Positions 44,490 through 53,210 of a stretch of DNA of 64,000 nt are shown piece after piece (positions within the stretch are counted from its first letter, which is position 1; each line of letters opens with the position of its first letter). Both the position numbers and the translations under genes were made by a program. Source of the DNA: Clostridium_AD sp050717535 (GTDB lineage Bacteria > Bacillota > Clostridia > Clostridiales > Clostridiaceae); assembly GCF_050717535.1 (NCBI RefSeq), contig NZ_JBOITM010000067.1, positions 87,946 through 151,945 on the forward strand, given 5' to 3'. A model generated the notes under the pieces. It was given only the letters and a program-made list of their open reading frames with translations, was not told the DNA's origin and did not search any database.

Positions 44490-44709
44490 AGATGAAATTT
44501 TAAAAGAAATGTTTAAATCTATAGATATAGAAATTGAACCGCCAGTTGGAACTAAACAAAGAATATATCAAAGACTTTTTTATGACTCAAAGCAACAATC
44601 TCATTTTTATTTATCTTGTCTTTCAAAGAAGGTTTTGAGGTTGGCGATTCAAGCATGGATTTTAATATGTATTTTTATGTCTATTTTCACTCCGATTAGT
44701 GCATTGTAA
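44479..44709 (+). CDS. Short membrane protein, possible anti-sigma factor
   Basis: The 76-residue protein has a cytosolic N-terminal part (EDEILKEMFKSIDIEIEPPV, like the start of zinc-less anti-sigma factors) and a single C-terminal membrane helix (VLRLAIQAWILICIFMSIFT). AGGAG sits 7 bases before ATG 44479. It overlaps the sigma gene by 11 bases, the classic arrangement for a sigma/anti-sigma pair. It is much shorter than most anti-sigma proteins, so the role is inferred from position. Confidence 0.6.
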   Translation: MMNEDEILKEMFKSIDIEIEPPVGTKQRIYQRLFYDSKQQSHFYLSCLSKKVLRLAIQAWILICIFMSIFTPISAL

Positions 44710-44731
44710 TTTTTACGAGGGGGTTAAATAA

Positions 44732-45271
44732 ATGAAATTATTAAAACAGGTTAGCAAAGATTGGTTATTGCCAATAATTGCAGCAATAATTTTAGCAACA
44801 TTAATAAATAAATTTCTATTTTACAATGTTAAAGTTCCATCAGAATCTATGTATCCTACAATTAAGATAGGAGATAAAATTGTAGTTACAAGAGTTTATA
44901 ATAAAGGTAAATTAAAAAGAGGTGACATAATCGTCTTTTATTCTTATGAATTAAAAGAGAAATTAATAAAAAGACTGATAGGCCTTCCAGGAGATGTAGT
45001 TGATGTAAAAGATACCGGAGAAGTTTTTATTAATGGAAAGAAAATTGAAGAACCCTATGTAGTATACAAGGAAGAGTTAGGTAAACAATTTAAGGTTCCA
45101 AAAAATAAATATTTGTTTTTCGGAGATAATAGAGCTGACTCGTGGGATGCTAGAAGATGGGAAAATTCGTATATAGATAGTAAGTATATAAAAGGAAAAG
45201 CGCAGTTTATTGTATATCCATTTAAGAGATTCGGGAAATTTGTAATTGGAAATGATGCTCTTAGTGAATAA
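44732..45271 (+). CDS. lepB: Signal peptidase I
   Basis: The 179-residue enzyme removes signal peptides from exported proteins. It has one N-terminal membrane helix (10-30), the box VPSESMYPTI with nucleophile S39, the general base K80 in KRLIGLPGD, and the GDNRADSWDARRW box near 130. It starts 22 bases after the anti-sigma-like gene with ACGAGGGGG upstream, so it is probably part of the same unit and may be a target of that sigma factor. Confidence 0.93.
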   Translation: MKLLKQVSKDWLLPIIAAIILATLINKFLFYNVKVPSESMYPTIKIGDKIVVTRVYNKGKLKRGDIIVFYSYELKEKLIKRLIGLPGDVVDVKDTGEVFINGKKIEEPYVVYKEELGKQFKVPKNKYLFFGDNRADSWDARRWENSYIDSKYIKGKAQFIVYPFKRFGKFVIGNDALSE

Positions 45272-45326
45272 GGGGTCAGGTTTCTGGGTAAATATAGTAA
45301 ATGTAGAATAAATACTAAAAACGGAC

Positions 45327-45369
45327 TTAGAAGGGCCTCCATATTTTTTTATGGAGGCCTTCTAAAATT
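45327..45369 (+). terminator. Intrinsic terminator after lepB
   Basis: TTAGAAGGGCCTCCATA and TATGGAGGCCTTCTAA form a long GC-rich stem; T richness on both sides could allow bidirectional use. Confidence 0.85.
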
Positions 45370-45392
45370 TAGATGATTAGCAATGAAAGTGT

Positions 45393-45425
45393 AACCTTGA
45401 CGTAAAGGTTATAGTGACGTATAAT
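45393..45425 (+). promoter_or_regulatory. MerR-MATE promoter with overlapping dyad
   Basis: TTGACG (45397-45402) and TATAAT (45420-45425) are 17 bases apart. The dyad AACCTTGACGTAAAGGTT (45393-45410) covers the -35, as expected for an autoregulated MerR-type site, although the spacer is shorter than the classical 19 bases. Confidence 0.65.
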
Positions 45426-45443
45426 ATTTTGATGAGGTGAATT

Positions 45444-45848
45444 ATGGATACAACATATTATAAGATAGAAGAAGTTGCTCTTAAAACTGGGCTTACAAAA
45501 AGGGCCTTAAGATATTATGAAGACTTGAAACTTATAGAACCTAAAAGAACTGATGCTTCTTATAGATTATATTGTGAAGAAGACATTGAAAATATTAATA
45601 GAATAAAGGAGTTAAGAGAAAGTTTAGGCTTCTGCTTAAAGGATGTTAAAGTAATTATGGAACTGGGAAACGACGTTAAAGGGATTTTTAATGGAGATAT
45701 AAAAGACAATTCTATGATAGATAAATCTATAAATAAAATTAAAGAGCAAATAGCTTTACTTGAAGAAAAAGAGCTTTCTTTAATAAATTCTAAAGAAAAA
45801 TTTAAAACAGCTTTAATAAAGCTTGAAGAGTTTCGTAAAATCAAATAA
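45444..45848 (+). CDS. MerR family transcriptional regulator
   Basis: The 134-residue protein has the MerR winged helix (YKIEEVALKTGLTKRALRYY at residues 5-24, then RTDASYRLYCEEDIENI) followed by a coiled-coil dimer helix and a short tail with no metal-binding cysteines. It is probably a sensor of a drug or toxic compound that controls the adjacent MATE pump. The gene is 16 bases upstream of the MATE gene. Confidence 0.9.
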   Translation: MDTTYYKIEEVALKTGLTKRALRYYEDLKLIEPKRTDASYRLYCEEDIENINRIKELRESLGFCLKDVKVIMELGNDVKGIFNGDIKDNSMIDKSINKIKEQIALLEEKELSLINSKEKFKTALIKLEEFRKIK

Positions 45849-45864
45849 GGGGACACGAATTTAA

Positions 45865-47256
45865 ATGGACAATTCAAAACAATTAGGAGAAATGAAAGTA
45901 TCAAAACTATTAATGAAATTTTCAATACCTGCAATAGTAGGTATGCTAGTAAATGCGCTATATAATGTAGTAGATAGAATTTTTATAGGCAATGGGGTTG
46001 GTTCTCTAGGGATAGCTGGTATTACAATTGCGTTCCCGGTTATGCTAGTAATGATGGCATTTTCCATGCTTATCGGTATAGGTGCCAATTCATTAGTTTC
46101 AATTAGGTTAGGGCAAAATAGAAAAGAAGAAGCAGAAGGTATTTTTGGTAATGCAGTCAGTTTATTAATTTTGACTTCTTTGATTTTAAGCATAGTAGGT
46201 TTAGTAGCTTTGGGACCATTGCTAAAGCTTTTGGGAGCTAGTGAGCAAATATTACCATATGCAAGAGATTATATGCAGATTATTCTATTAGGAGGAGTAT
46301 TTCAATCCATTGGAATGGGTATGAATAATTTTATAAGATCTGAAGGCAATCCCAAAATAGCTATGTACACCATGTTAATTGGAGCTTTAATCAATACTAT
46401 TTTAGATCCAGTTTTTATATTTGAGTTTCACTGGGGCATGCAAGGAGCAGCCTTGGCTACTATTATATCCCAAGCAATTTCAGCAATATGGGTAATGAGG
46501 TATTTCCTTGTAGGAAATAGCTTGTTAAAAATCCAAAGAAAAAATCTGCAATTAAAACCTGCTGTTATTCAAGGTATTCTTGCTTTAGGTGCTGCACCAT
46601 TTGCAATGCAAATCGCTGCTAGTATACAAAATTTCATCATGAATACTAGCTTAGCTACTTATGGAGGAGATATTGCCATCTCAGGCATGGGGGTTGTAAA
46701 TAGCATTATGACCCTTATGGTTATGCCTGTTTTTGGTATTACTCAAGGTGCGCAACCCATTATTGGTTACAATTACGGAGCAAAGAAATATGATAGGGTA
46801 AAAGAAACATATAAGTTAGCTGTAATATTTGCAACAAGTATTGTTGTACTTGGATGGATTATCACCAGGTTATTTCCTGAACAATTAGTTTCTATGTTTA
46901 ATAGTAAAGATACAGAGCTTATTGCCTTTGGAACTATGGCGATTAAGAGATATATGATGTTCTTACCTTTTATTGGATTTCAAATTGTTTCATCAAATTA
47001 TTTTCAAGCCGTGGGCAAATCAAAACATTCTGCATTACTTGGTCTTTCAAGACAGGTGTTGATACTTATTCCTGCTTTAATCATATTACCAAGATTTTTT
47101 GGATTAAAAGGTGTCATATCTGCAGGACCATTAGCTGATATTGTATCATCAATGGTAACTGGAACATTCATTTTCTTCGAAATGAAAAAATTGGATAACC
47201 ACCATCAATCAACTATTATAAGAGATGTAGAAGAAACAGAAATAAAATTATATTAG
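45865..47256 (+). CDS. MATE family efflux transporter
   Basis: The 463-residue protein has 12 helices in two homologous halves with the pattern KLLMKFSIPAIVGMLVNALY at the start and QGAQPIIGYNYGAKKYDRV in the second half. It should expel cationic drugs or metabolites with Na+ or H+ coupling. It is in one operon with the MerR regulator, followed by a hairpin. Confidence 0.92.
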   Translation: MDNSKQLGEMKVSKLLMKFSIPAIVGMLVNALYNVVDRIFIGNGVGSLGIAGITIAFPVMLVMMAFSMLIGIGANSLVSIRLGQNRKEEAEGIFGNAVSLLILTSLILSIVGLVALGPLLKLLGASEQILPYARDYMQIILLGGVFQSIGMGMNNFIRSEGNPKIAMYTMLIGALINTILDPVFIFEFHWGMQGAALATIISQAISAIWVMRYFLVGNSLLKIQRKNLQLKPAVIQGILALGAAPFAMQIAASIQNFIMNTSLATYGGDIAISGMGVVNSIMTLMVMPVFGITQGAQPIIGYNYGAKKYDRVKETYKLAVIFATSIVVLGWIITRLFPEQLVSMFNSKDTELIAFGTMAIKRYMMFLPFIGFQIVSSNYFQAVGKSKHSALLGLSRQVLILIPALIILPRFFGLKGVISAGPLADIVSSMVTGTFIFFEMKKLDNHHQSTIIRDVEETEIKLY

Positions 47257-47348
47257 GACAATAATTTAGTTGATAAGGATAACATGGTAGAGGAACTTTA
47301 ACATGAATTACAAATTATCTGAATTTAATTAAAAATATAAAAGACGGA

Positions 47349-47374
47349 CCACTTGCTAATAAATAGTAAGTGGG
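47349..47374. terminator. Weak bidirectional terminator
   Basis: CCACTTGCTA and TAGTAAGTGG pair around ATAAA with one mismatch between the MATE gene and the convergent 118-residue gene. The T run is poor. Confidence 0.45.
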
Positions 47375-47385
47375 CTATTTACAAT

Positions 47386-47742
47386 TTATTCCTCATATTT
47401 AATTTTCAAATCATCTGTAAAATCATTTATATCATTACACAATAACCATTCAAGTATTCTAACTTCTTCCTTATTTGGAATGAATTCCACATTTGCAGTG
47501 AGGAGCTTATTAAATCTATTAATGTTAAAGCTAGTAACTTTATTAATTTGTTCTACAATTGTTTGATTACTTTTTCTATAATTTTTATTAACTCGTTCAA
47601 CTGCTCTAATAAATAATTGGGATAATTCTCTATCTCGGGTACCTTGTAATTTAAATGGATTATCAAGCTTAGTTGCTATCTCTTTATTACTCACAGTAAC
47701 TAATTTTTTGTATTTTTCAAATGCAGTATGTTTATCTATCAT
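47386..47742 (-). CDS. Protein of unknown function, 118 residues
   Basis: The protein is helical and charged (MIDKHTAFEKYKKLVTVSNK to the acidic end FTDDLKIKYEE) with no membrane segment or signal peptide. AGGGAGGAATAAA precedes the ATG, so the start is firm. No family is recognised. It stands alone between the MATE and L,D-transpeptidase genes. Confidence 0.6.
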   Translation of the reverse strand: MIDKHTAFEKYKKLVTVSNKEIATKLDNPFKLQGTRDRELSQLFIRAVERVNKNYRKSNQTIVEQINKVTSFNINRFNKLLTANVEFIPNKEEVRILEWLLCNDINDFTDDLKIKYEE

Positions 47743-47969
47743 TTTATTCCTCCCTAGTTTTAAATGAAAATAAATTTAGTTTTTATTAGTTATTATAGAT
47801 TTTACCCTTGGGATTTAATTGTAATCATATGTTTATAAGAAAATTTTACACTTAATTATAACATTATTACTGTATAATAGATAATAATAAATATTTTTTT
47901 AGTTCACTTTACATTTTCTATACGTTGGAATATGATTAAAAAGTAATATTATATAAAAAGAGGTGTCCC

Positions 47970-49394
47970 ATGGAAATACAGCAGGTAAAACGCAGAAAAA
48001 CTAGAATGGAAGCAAAAAAATCAAAACTAAATAAGCCTATTAATGCTATTATAATTTCTATTTTTATTTTTATTGTTCTATATTTGGGCATATCAATTTA
48101 TTTTAGCACTCATTTTTATTTTGGTTCTGTAATTAATGGTATCAATGCTTCTGGTAAAACTGTAGATCAGTTAGATAAAGCAGTAGCATCAAAATGTGAA
48201 ATATATACGTTGGAATTAGAAGAACGAGGAGGTGTGAAGGAACAAATTAAGGCTTCTGACATTGGACTTAAATATAATGCAAAGGATAAAATGCAAGCAT
48301 TAAAAGATAGCCAGAAATCTTTCAAGTGGATTAGTGCGCTTTTTAATCCTAAAGCATCTGAAATAAATGGAATGGCGACTTATGATGAAAAACTATTAAA
48401 AGAACAATTTGATAATCTTTCTTGTTTTGATAGTAAGAAAGTCATTCAGCCTAAGGAAGTTAGCTTTAAATATTCAGATGCTGGATATATGATTGTAAAT
48501 GAGGTCAAGGGGAATAAAGTAAACAGCAAGCCATTATATGAAAATGTAGTAAATGCAATTCTGAGTGGAGAAACAACAATAAATTTGGAAACGAAAAATT
48601 ATTATATAAACCCAAGGTATACTTCAAGTTCCAAAGGAGTTATAAATACTAAAGCTTTACTTAATAAATATATAGCTTCAAAAATTACTTATACCTTTAA
48701 TGGAGGTGAAGAAGTTTTAGATGCGGCTCTAATACATAAATGGCTTAGTGTTGACAAAAATCTTGCAATTATATTTGATGAAAATGAAATAAAAAATTAT
48801 CTTAGTAACCTTGATAATAATTATGATACATATGGTAAGCAAAGGGAGTTTATAACATCACTAGGAACAATGTTAAAGGTCAGTGGTGGAAATTATGGAT
48901 GGTTAGTTGAGCGTTCAGGAGAAGTGGCAGATTTAATTGGCACTATAAAAGGTGGACAAACCATAGCAAAAGAACCCCGCTATATTCAAACCGCGTTATC
49001 TCATGATATTAATGATATTGGGAATACCTATGTGGAAATTAATATGACAAAACAGCATTTATGGTTTTATAAGAATGGTTCTCTTATTACACAAGGAGAT
49101 GTTGTTACTGGTAATGTAAGTAGCAATTTTGCAACACCCACAGGTGTTTATAAACTACTATATAAAGAAAAAAATGCTACATTAAAGGGAGAGGGGTATA
49201 GTGTGCCTGTCAATGTTTTTATGCCATTTAATGGTGGTATTGGTATACATGATGCAAGCTGGAGAACAGTGTTTGGTGGAGATATATACTTAACAAATGG
49301 TTCACATGGTTGTATAAATTCACCACCTAAGTTAGCACAAACAATATTTGATAATATTGAGGCTGATACTCCGGTTATTTGTTATTTGCAATGA
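47970..49394 (+). CDS. L,D-transpeptidase with peptidoglycan-binding repeats (YkuD family)
   Basis: The 474-residue protein has a basic N-terminus and one membrane anchor (about 27-47), then two PG_binding_4-like domains (about 80-330) and a C-terminal YkuD domain (about 345-474). The catalytic block GIHDASWR and SHGCINSP carries C448. It makes or edits 3-3 crosslinks in peptidoglycan outside the membrane, which can bypass penicillin-binding proteins. AGAGGTG precedes the ATG. Confidence 0.9.
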   Translation: MEIQQVKRRKTRMEAKKSKLNKPINAIIISIFIFIVLYLGISIYFSTHFYFGSVINGINASGKTVDQLDKAVASKCEIYTLELEERGGVKEQIKASDIGLKYNAKDKMQALKDSQKSFKWISALFNPKASEINGMATYDEKLLKEQFDNLSCFDSKKVIQPKEVSFKYSDAGYMIVNEVKGNKVNSKPLYENVVNAILSGETTINLETKNYYINPRYTSSSKGVINTKALLNKYIASKITYTFNGGEEVLDAALIHKWLSVDKNLAIIFDENEIKNYLSNLDNNYDTYGKQREFITSLGTMLKVSGGNYGWLVERSGEVADLIGTIKGGQTIAKEPRYIQTALSHDINDIGNTYVEINMTKQHLWFYKNGSLITQGDVVTGNVSSNFATPTGVYKLLYKEKNATLKGEGYSVPVNVFMPFNGGIGIHDASWRTVFGGDIYLTNGSHGCINSPPKLAQTIFDNIEADTPVICYLQ

Positions 49395-49445
49395 TTTAAT
49401 AACAATCTAGCAGGCATTGTATTGTAATAACTGAATTTGATCATA

Positions 49446-49494
49446 AAAAGGAATCCTGGGCTTTTAAATTAAAAGCTTATGATTCTTTTTTGTT
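49446..49494 (+). terminator. Intrinsic terminator of the L,D-transpeptidase gene
   Basis: AAAGGAATCCTGGGCTTTTAA pairs broadly with TTAAAAGCTTATGATTCTTT and ends in TTTTTT. Confidence 0.8.
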
Positions 49495-49500
49495 TTTGTG

Positions 49501-49530
49501 TTATCATTGACATATAAATATCAATGATAA
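49501..49530. promoter_or_regulatory. Inverted repeat upstream of the antiterminator gene
   Basis: TTATCATTGA and TCAATGATAA are perfect 10-base arms 10 bases apart. It may be an operator or a leader hairpin for the adjacent GlcT-like gene. The sequence does not match known RAT sites that I can recall. Confidence 0.5.
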
Positions 49531-49568
49531 CGTATACAGGCTTTCAGAATAAAATGGGGGTAAAAGCA

Positions 49569-50414
49569 ATGAAAATTGAAACTTCTGATTTTAATGTGAT
49601 TAAAGTAATTAATGATAATATTTTGCTGGTGTATCAAGCCAACACAGAAAAAATTCTTTATGAAAAAGGAATAGGAATTGGGAAGCATCCAGATGATAAT
49701 ATATCTAAAGATTCTTCTATTGAGAAAATATTTTCTATTAAGAATAAAATTAACTATGACAATTTTAATAAAATTGTAAATACTGTTGACGACGAAGTGA
49801 TTGCGCTCTGTGAGGAAATAATACACATGATATCTAAAGAACTAAATGAAGATTTATATGAAAGAGTTCATTTATCACTAATTCACCATGTAGAGTTTAC
49901 CTTAAAGAGACTTAAAAAGGGTGAAAATATTGAAAATCCATTTTTAGATGAAATTAAGATCCTTTTTTCAGAAGAATATAAACTAGCTCAAAAGGCTGCA
50001 ACTATGATTGCTGATAAAACAAAGATTCACTTTTCAGATGGTGAAATTGCATTTATAACATTGCACATACATGCTGCAAGGAATGATGGCGGGTTGTCTA
50101 ATGCGGTAAGGTATGCATTTGTATCAAATACTATTATAAAAATGATTGAGGATGAATTAGCTATTGAAATAGATGGAAAATCACTTGCGTATGCCAGATT
50201 TATTACTCATATTCGATTTACTATTCAAAGAATTTTAAACAATAATTCCCTTCAAAATAAATTATTACATACTATAAAGCATAAGTATTTTGCTTCCTTC
50301 AAGTTGGCACAAAAAATTTCGAAATTTGTTGAAGGCGAGTTAAATCTAAAGGTTTCTGAAGATGAAATTGCGTATTTGGCTGTATATATTCAGAAATTTA
50401 AAAGGATTAATTGA
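49569..50414 (+). CDS. BglG/GlcT-type PRD antiterminator
   Basis: The 281-residue protein begins with a CAT RNA-binding domain (VIKVINDNILLVYQANTEKI and GIGIGKHPDDNI, closer to GlcT than LicT), then PRD1 (about 70-175) and PRD2 (about 180-281). PRD histidines are present in HHVEFTLKRL, TLHIHAAR and THIRFTIQR. The last usual one, in the position of LTIHIERV in LicT, is tyrosine Y273 (AVYIQKF). I chose ATG 49569 with GGGGG 8 bases upstream over a longer frame. No PTS gene lies within the window, so its target is elsewhere. The protein would bind a leader hairpin and prevent termination when phosphorylated correctly. Confidence 0.85.
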   Translation: MKIETSDFNVIKVINDNILLVYQANTEKILYEKGIGIGKHPDDNISKDSSIEKIFSIKNKINYDNFNKIVNTVDDEVIALCEEIIHMISKELNEDLYERVHLSLIHHVEFTLKRLKKGENIENPFLDEIKILFSEEYKLAQKAATMIADKTKIHFSDGEIAFITLHIHAARNDGGLSNAVRYAFVSNTIIKMIEDELAIEIDGKSLAYARFITHIRFTIQRILNNNSLQNKLLHTIKHKYFASFKLAQKISKFVEGELNLKVSEDEIAYLAVYIQKFKRIN

Positions 50415-50629
50415 AAGAAATAGGTTAATTTTCAAGATAAGGTATTTTTGCTACCATTTTAAAAGTTATAATGTAAAAATATGACCATTAGCAAAAAACA
50501 CTTACAATTTGTTCATATCCCCCGGCTTTTTTATGAGAGTAGCGAATTTGCTAAACCATAAAGTTATAACTAAGATAAAGGGGACATGACAAATTTAAGC
50601 AAAAGTTTTTTGTGATTATAGCTTTTGAA

Positions 50630-51715
50630 TTATTTAATCAATCCTTCCGCTACGTTAACTATAAAGTCTTGGACGTTTGTAACTAAGGTCTTAACTTCTA
50701 ATGTTCCTCTATCAGATAACTTGTTAACAGAGAACTCTTGTATATCTATAGAATATATATAAACTGGTCTGACAACCCCATCTTTTACTGTGTAAGATGG
50801 AGTCATATTTCCTGCAGCTATGGTATGAAGTACTGTGGATAAGCATATAAGCATAGTTGCCCCTCGTGTATGTTTTCTCATTGCATTTTGGGATTCATAC
50901 ACATTATCATAAACATTTGGTAAGGTATAGCTATCTCTTATACTACCAGCAAGCACTACGGGAACATTATTTTCGGCGCAAGCTTTTAATATACCATCTT
51001 TAACTTTTCCTGAGTTTATAAGCTCCTCGATTGAACCTGAACGTCTAGCCTCATTTATAGTTGCAATGTAGTTATACTGAGCATTCTCATGAGACTCAAA
51101 AATTTCTTGTCCTGATACTGTTTTGAACATTGCTTTTTCTAAATCATAAGTAGCAAGGTTATTTCCAGATAAAACAGCTTGAGCATATCCGTTTTCTACC
51201 AGTGAGGCAAATGCAGATCTAGATTTGTCATCCAATGCAATTGAAGGTCCTAAAACCCAAACTATTTTTCCGGCATGGTCCTTTTCATATTGCATAATTT
51301 CATATAATTCATCGTAATCTTTAGAGAAGGCTGTTTCTCTCGATCTACCACTTCTAAATGCAAAGGTATCAGTATCTGACTCATCAGTAACAAAGCCTTT
51401 AGTGTACATATAGATGCCTTCACTTGCATCTTCAGTTCTTCCCATGACAACTTTATCGCCAATTTTTAAATTTCTAAATTCCACAACAGATATTTCATAA
51501 TTGCTGGTAACAACTGCAACACTGTCCATACGGCTCTCATTAGCTATTACCCAATTTCCTTTAATCTTAAAATATTCAGGATATATTGATAATGCATGAT
51601 AGTCTTTATGAGTAACTCCTTCTTTAATTACTTCTTCGAGTTTACAGTCTGGAGCATTAATAAGAAAATCTTGCGAGAAATCTGGTGGTGTATACTTTGG
51701 TAATTCAAAACTCAT
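50630..51715 (-). CDS. TIGR00300 family protein (LOR/SDH, ArgZ/AgrE-like C-terminal domain), paralogue 2
   Basis: The 361-residue protein has the TIGR00300 pattern: KIVWVLGPSIALDDKSR, EINEARRSGSIEELI-like INEARRSGSIEEL, and VPVVLAGSIRD. An archaeal member is an ornithine cyclodeaminase, and the fold occurs as the C-terminal part of cyanobacterial arginine dihydrolase (AgrE) and plant LKR/SDH. It would be NAD-dependent. I chose ATG 51715 with AGGAGGAG 7 bases upstream. It is 56 bases downstream of a paralogue sharing roughly half of the residues by eye, so the two arose by tandem duplication and probably form one complex or two specialised enzymes. Confidence 0.75.
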   Translation of the reverse strand: MSFELPKYTPPDFSQDFLINAPDCKLEEVIKEGVTHKDYHALSIYPEYFKIKGNWVIANESRMDSVAVVTSNYEISVVEFRNLKIGDKVVMGRTEDASEGIYMYTKGFVTDESDTDTFAFRSGRSRETAFSKDYDELYEIMQYEKDHAGKIVWVLGPSIALDDKSRSAFASLVENGYAQAVLSGNNLATYDLEKAMFKTVSGQEIFESHENAQYNYIATINEARRSGSIEELINSGKVKDGILKACAENNVPVVLAGSIRDSYTLPNVYDNVYESQNAMRKHTRGATMLICLSTVLHTIAAGNMTPSYTVKDGVVRPVYIYSIDIQEFSVNKLSDRGTLEVKTLVTNVQDFIVNVAEGLIK

Positions 51716-51771
51716 TTTAAATCTCCTCCTACTAATAGAATAATGTATGTTAGTGTTTAGATGCAAATAAC

Positions 51772-52857
51772 TTAGAAGTTACATTGACACAAGTTTTTTT
51801 GAAGATTAACTACAAAATCTTGAACATTAGTAACTATTGTTTTAACACCTACGTATTCCCTGGCAACTGCTACTTGATTAACTGCATATTCAGCAATATC
51901 TACGGAGTAAAAATATACCGGTCTTACGTTTCCATCAATAACTCTATAAGATGATGCTAAGTTTGCAGTTGCTACTGAGTGAAGAACCGTAGCAAGACAA
52001 ATTATTACTGTTGCTTTATCCGTTTGCTTTTTCATAGCATCTAGACCACAAGATACACTATGATAAACTGGTGGAAGTGGCCCGTCATCCCTTATAGATC
52101 CAACAAGAACTATAGGTATATCCTTCTCTATACAGGTTTTCATAAATCCATCTTTTATATTTCCTTCATCAAGTAATGCTTCTATAGAACCTGCGCGTCT
52201 AGCCTCATTAATTAAATCTAAATGGTTATAGTGTCCCATTAAGACTGATTCTTGAGTATATATATTTTGACCTAGTGCTGTTCCGAGAAGTCCACCTTCT
52301 AAATCATGGGTTGCCATAGCATTTCCAGCCATAAGAGCATTTACATAACCGTTTTCAGCAAGTTCTGATAGTGCAGCTCTAGTATCATAATCAAAAACCA
52401 CAGCTGGCCCTAAGACCCAAACTATATGTCCATTATTTTGTTTTTCATATTCTAATAATTCATGTAGTTCTTCATAATCCCTTGAAAATGAAGATTCAAC
52501 AGAGCGACCTAGGCCTACATTTGGTAAGTTATCAAATCCACTAGTATACTTGTAGATACCTTCGCTTCCATCTTCAGATTTTCCTAAAACAACTTTATCA
52601 TAAACTTTAAGGTTTCTAAATTCCACACTTTCTACAGTGTTGTTATCGCGAACGACAGCGGCGCATTCTATAGACGTTTGGGTTGGAAGTACCCACTCTC
52701 CTTTAACTTTAAAATATTCAGGAGATATAGAAGTTATTAAGAAACCTTTAGGAGCAACTCCATCTTTTTTAACTTCACCTGTTTTAACATCTGGTGCATC
52801 AACAAGAAAACTCTGCGAGAAATCTGGTGATATGAACTTTGGTAATTGAAAACTCAT
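51772..52857 (-). CDS. TIGR00300 family protein (LOR/SDH, ArgZ/AgrE-like C-terminal domain), paralogue 1
   Basis: The 361-residue protein matches the same family: HIVWVLGPAVVFDYDTR, MATHDLEGGLLGTALGQNI, GHYNHLDLINEARRAGSIEAL and IPIVLVGSIRDDGPLPPVYH. GHYNHLDLIN is nearer the archaeal ornithine cyclodeaminase than the second copy, where it reads AQYNYIATIN, so the second may have changed its activity. The start has GGAGGAAC upstream. It is the first gene of the pair and its end is 56 bases before paralogue 2. The likely role is ornithine or basic amino acid metabolism. Confidence 0.78.
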   Translation of the reverse strand: MSFQLPKFISPDFSQSFLVDAPDVKTGEVKKDGVAPKGFLITSISPEYFKVKGEWVLPTQTSIECAAVVRDNNTVESVEFRNLKVYDKVVLGKSEDGSEGIYKYTSGFDNLPNVGLGRSVESSFSRDYEELHELLEYEKQNNGHIVWVLGPAVVFDYDTRAALSELAENGYVNALMAGNAMATHDLEGGLLGTALGQNIYTQESVLMGHYNHLDLINEARRAGSIEALLDEGNIKDGFMKTCIEKDIPIVLVGSIRDDGPLPPVYHSVSCGLDAMKKQTDKATVIICLATVLHSVATANLASSYRVIDGNVRPVYFYSVDIAEYAVNQVAVAREYVGVKTIVTNVQDFVVNLQKNLCQCNF

Positions 52858-52938
52858 CTGAAAGTTCCTCCTTTAGTGTAATGTATTTAAACTAATAGTC
52901 AGATTATTTTATGAAATACAATTCATTATAACTAATAA

Positions 52939-53130
52939 TTGTATAAAGATAAAGCTTATCTTACTAAACAGTTTGGTGCTGAAGATGTAGCGGCTTCTTT
53001 AATAAAAACTATTTTTGACAATAATGCTATTCTAAAAAATAGTTTAGGCCAGAAGTTAAATAAAAGAAGAGTAAATATTGAGTTTGCTAAATCTAGTGCT
53101 AACTCTGAAAACTTAAGAATTCTTATTTAA
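52939..53130 (+). pseudogene. Gene fragment of unknown origin
   Basis: A 63-codon frame, opening at a TTG with no ribosome site, reads MYKDKAYLTKQFGAEDVAAS and then a helical, lysine-rich stretch ending with ENLRILI. It has protein-like composition, and the region is not AT-random, but no family is recognised. It is probably the 3' end of a lost gene between the TIGR00300 pair and dacF. Confidence 0.3.
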
Positions 53131-53210
53131 AATTATCTTGTAAAATGATATACTGTAAAATGTGTTTTATAAAGAACTAACAATAAATTAAAGTAATGGA
53201 GAGATGAAAA

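Noticed and set aside
45269..50600. Recurrent AAGGGG(A/T)CA phrases at 45271, 45847 and 50578 as a dispersed repeat
   Set aside because: Similarity does not extend beyond about 10 bases, and two of the three can be explained as ribosome sites or chance.
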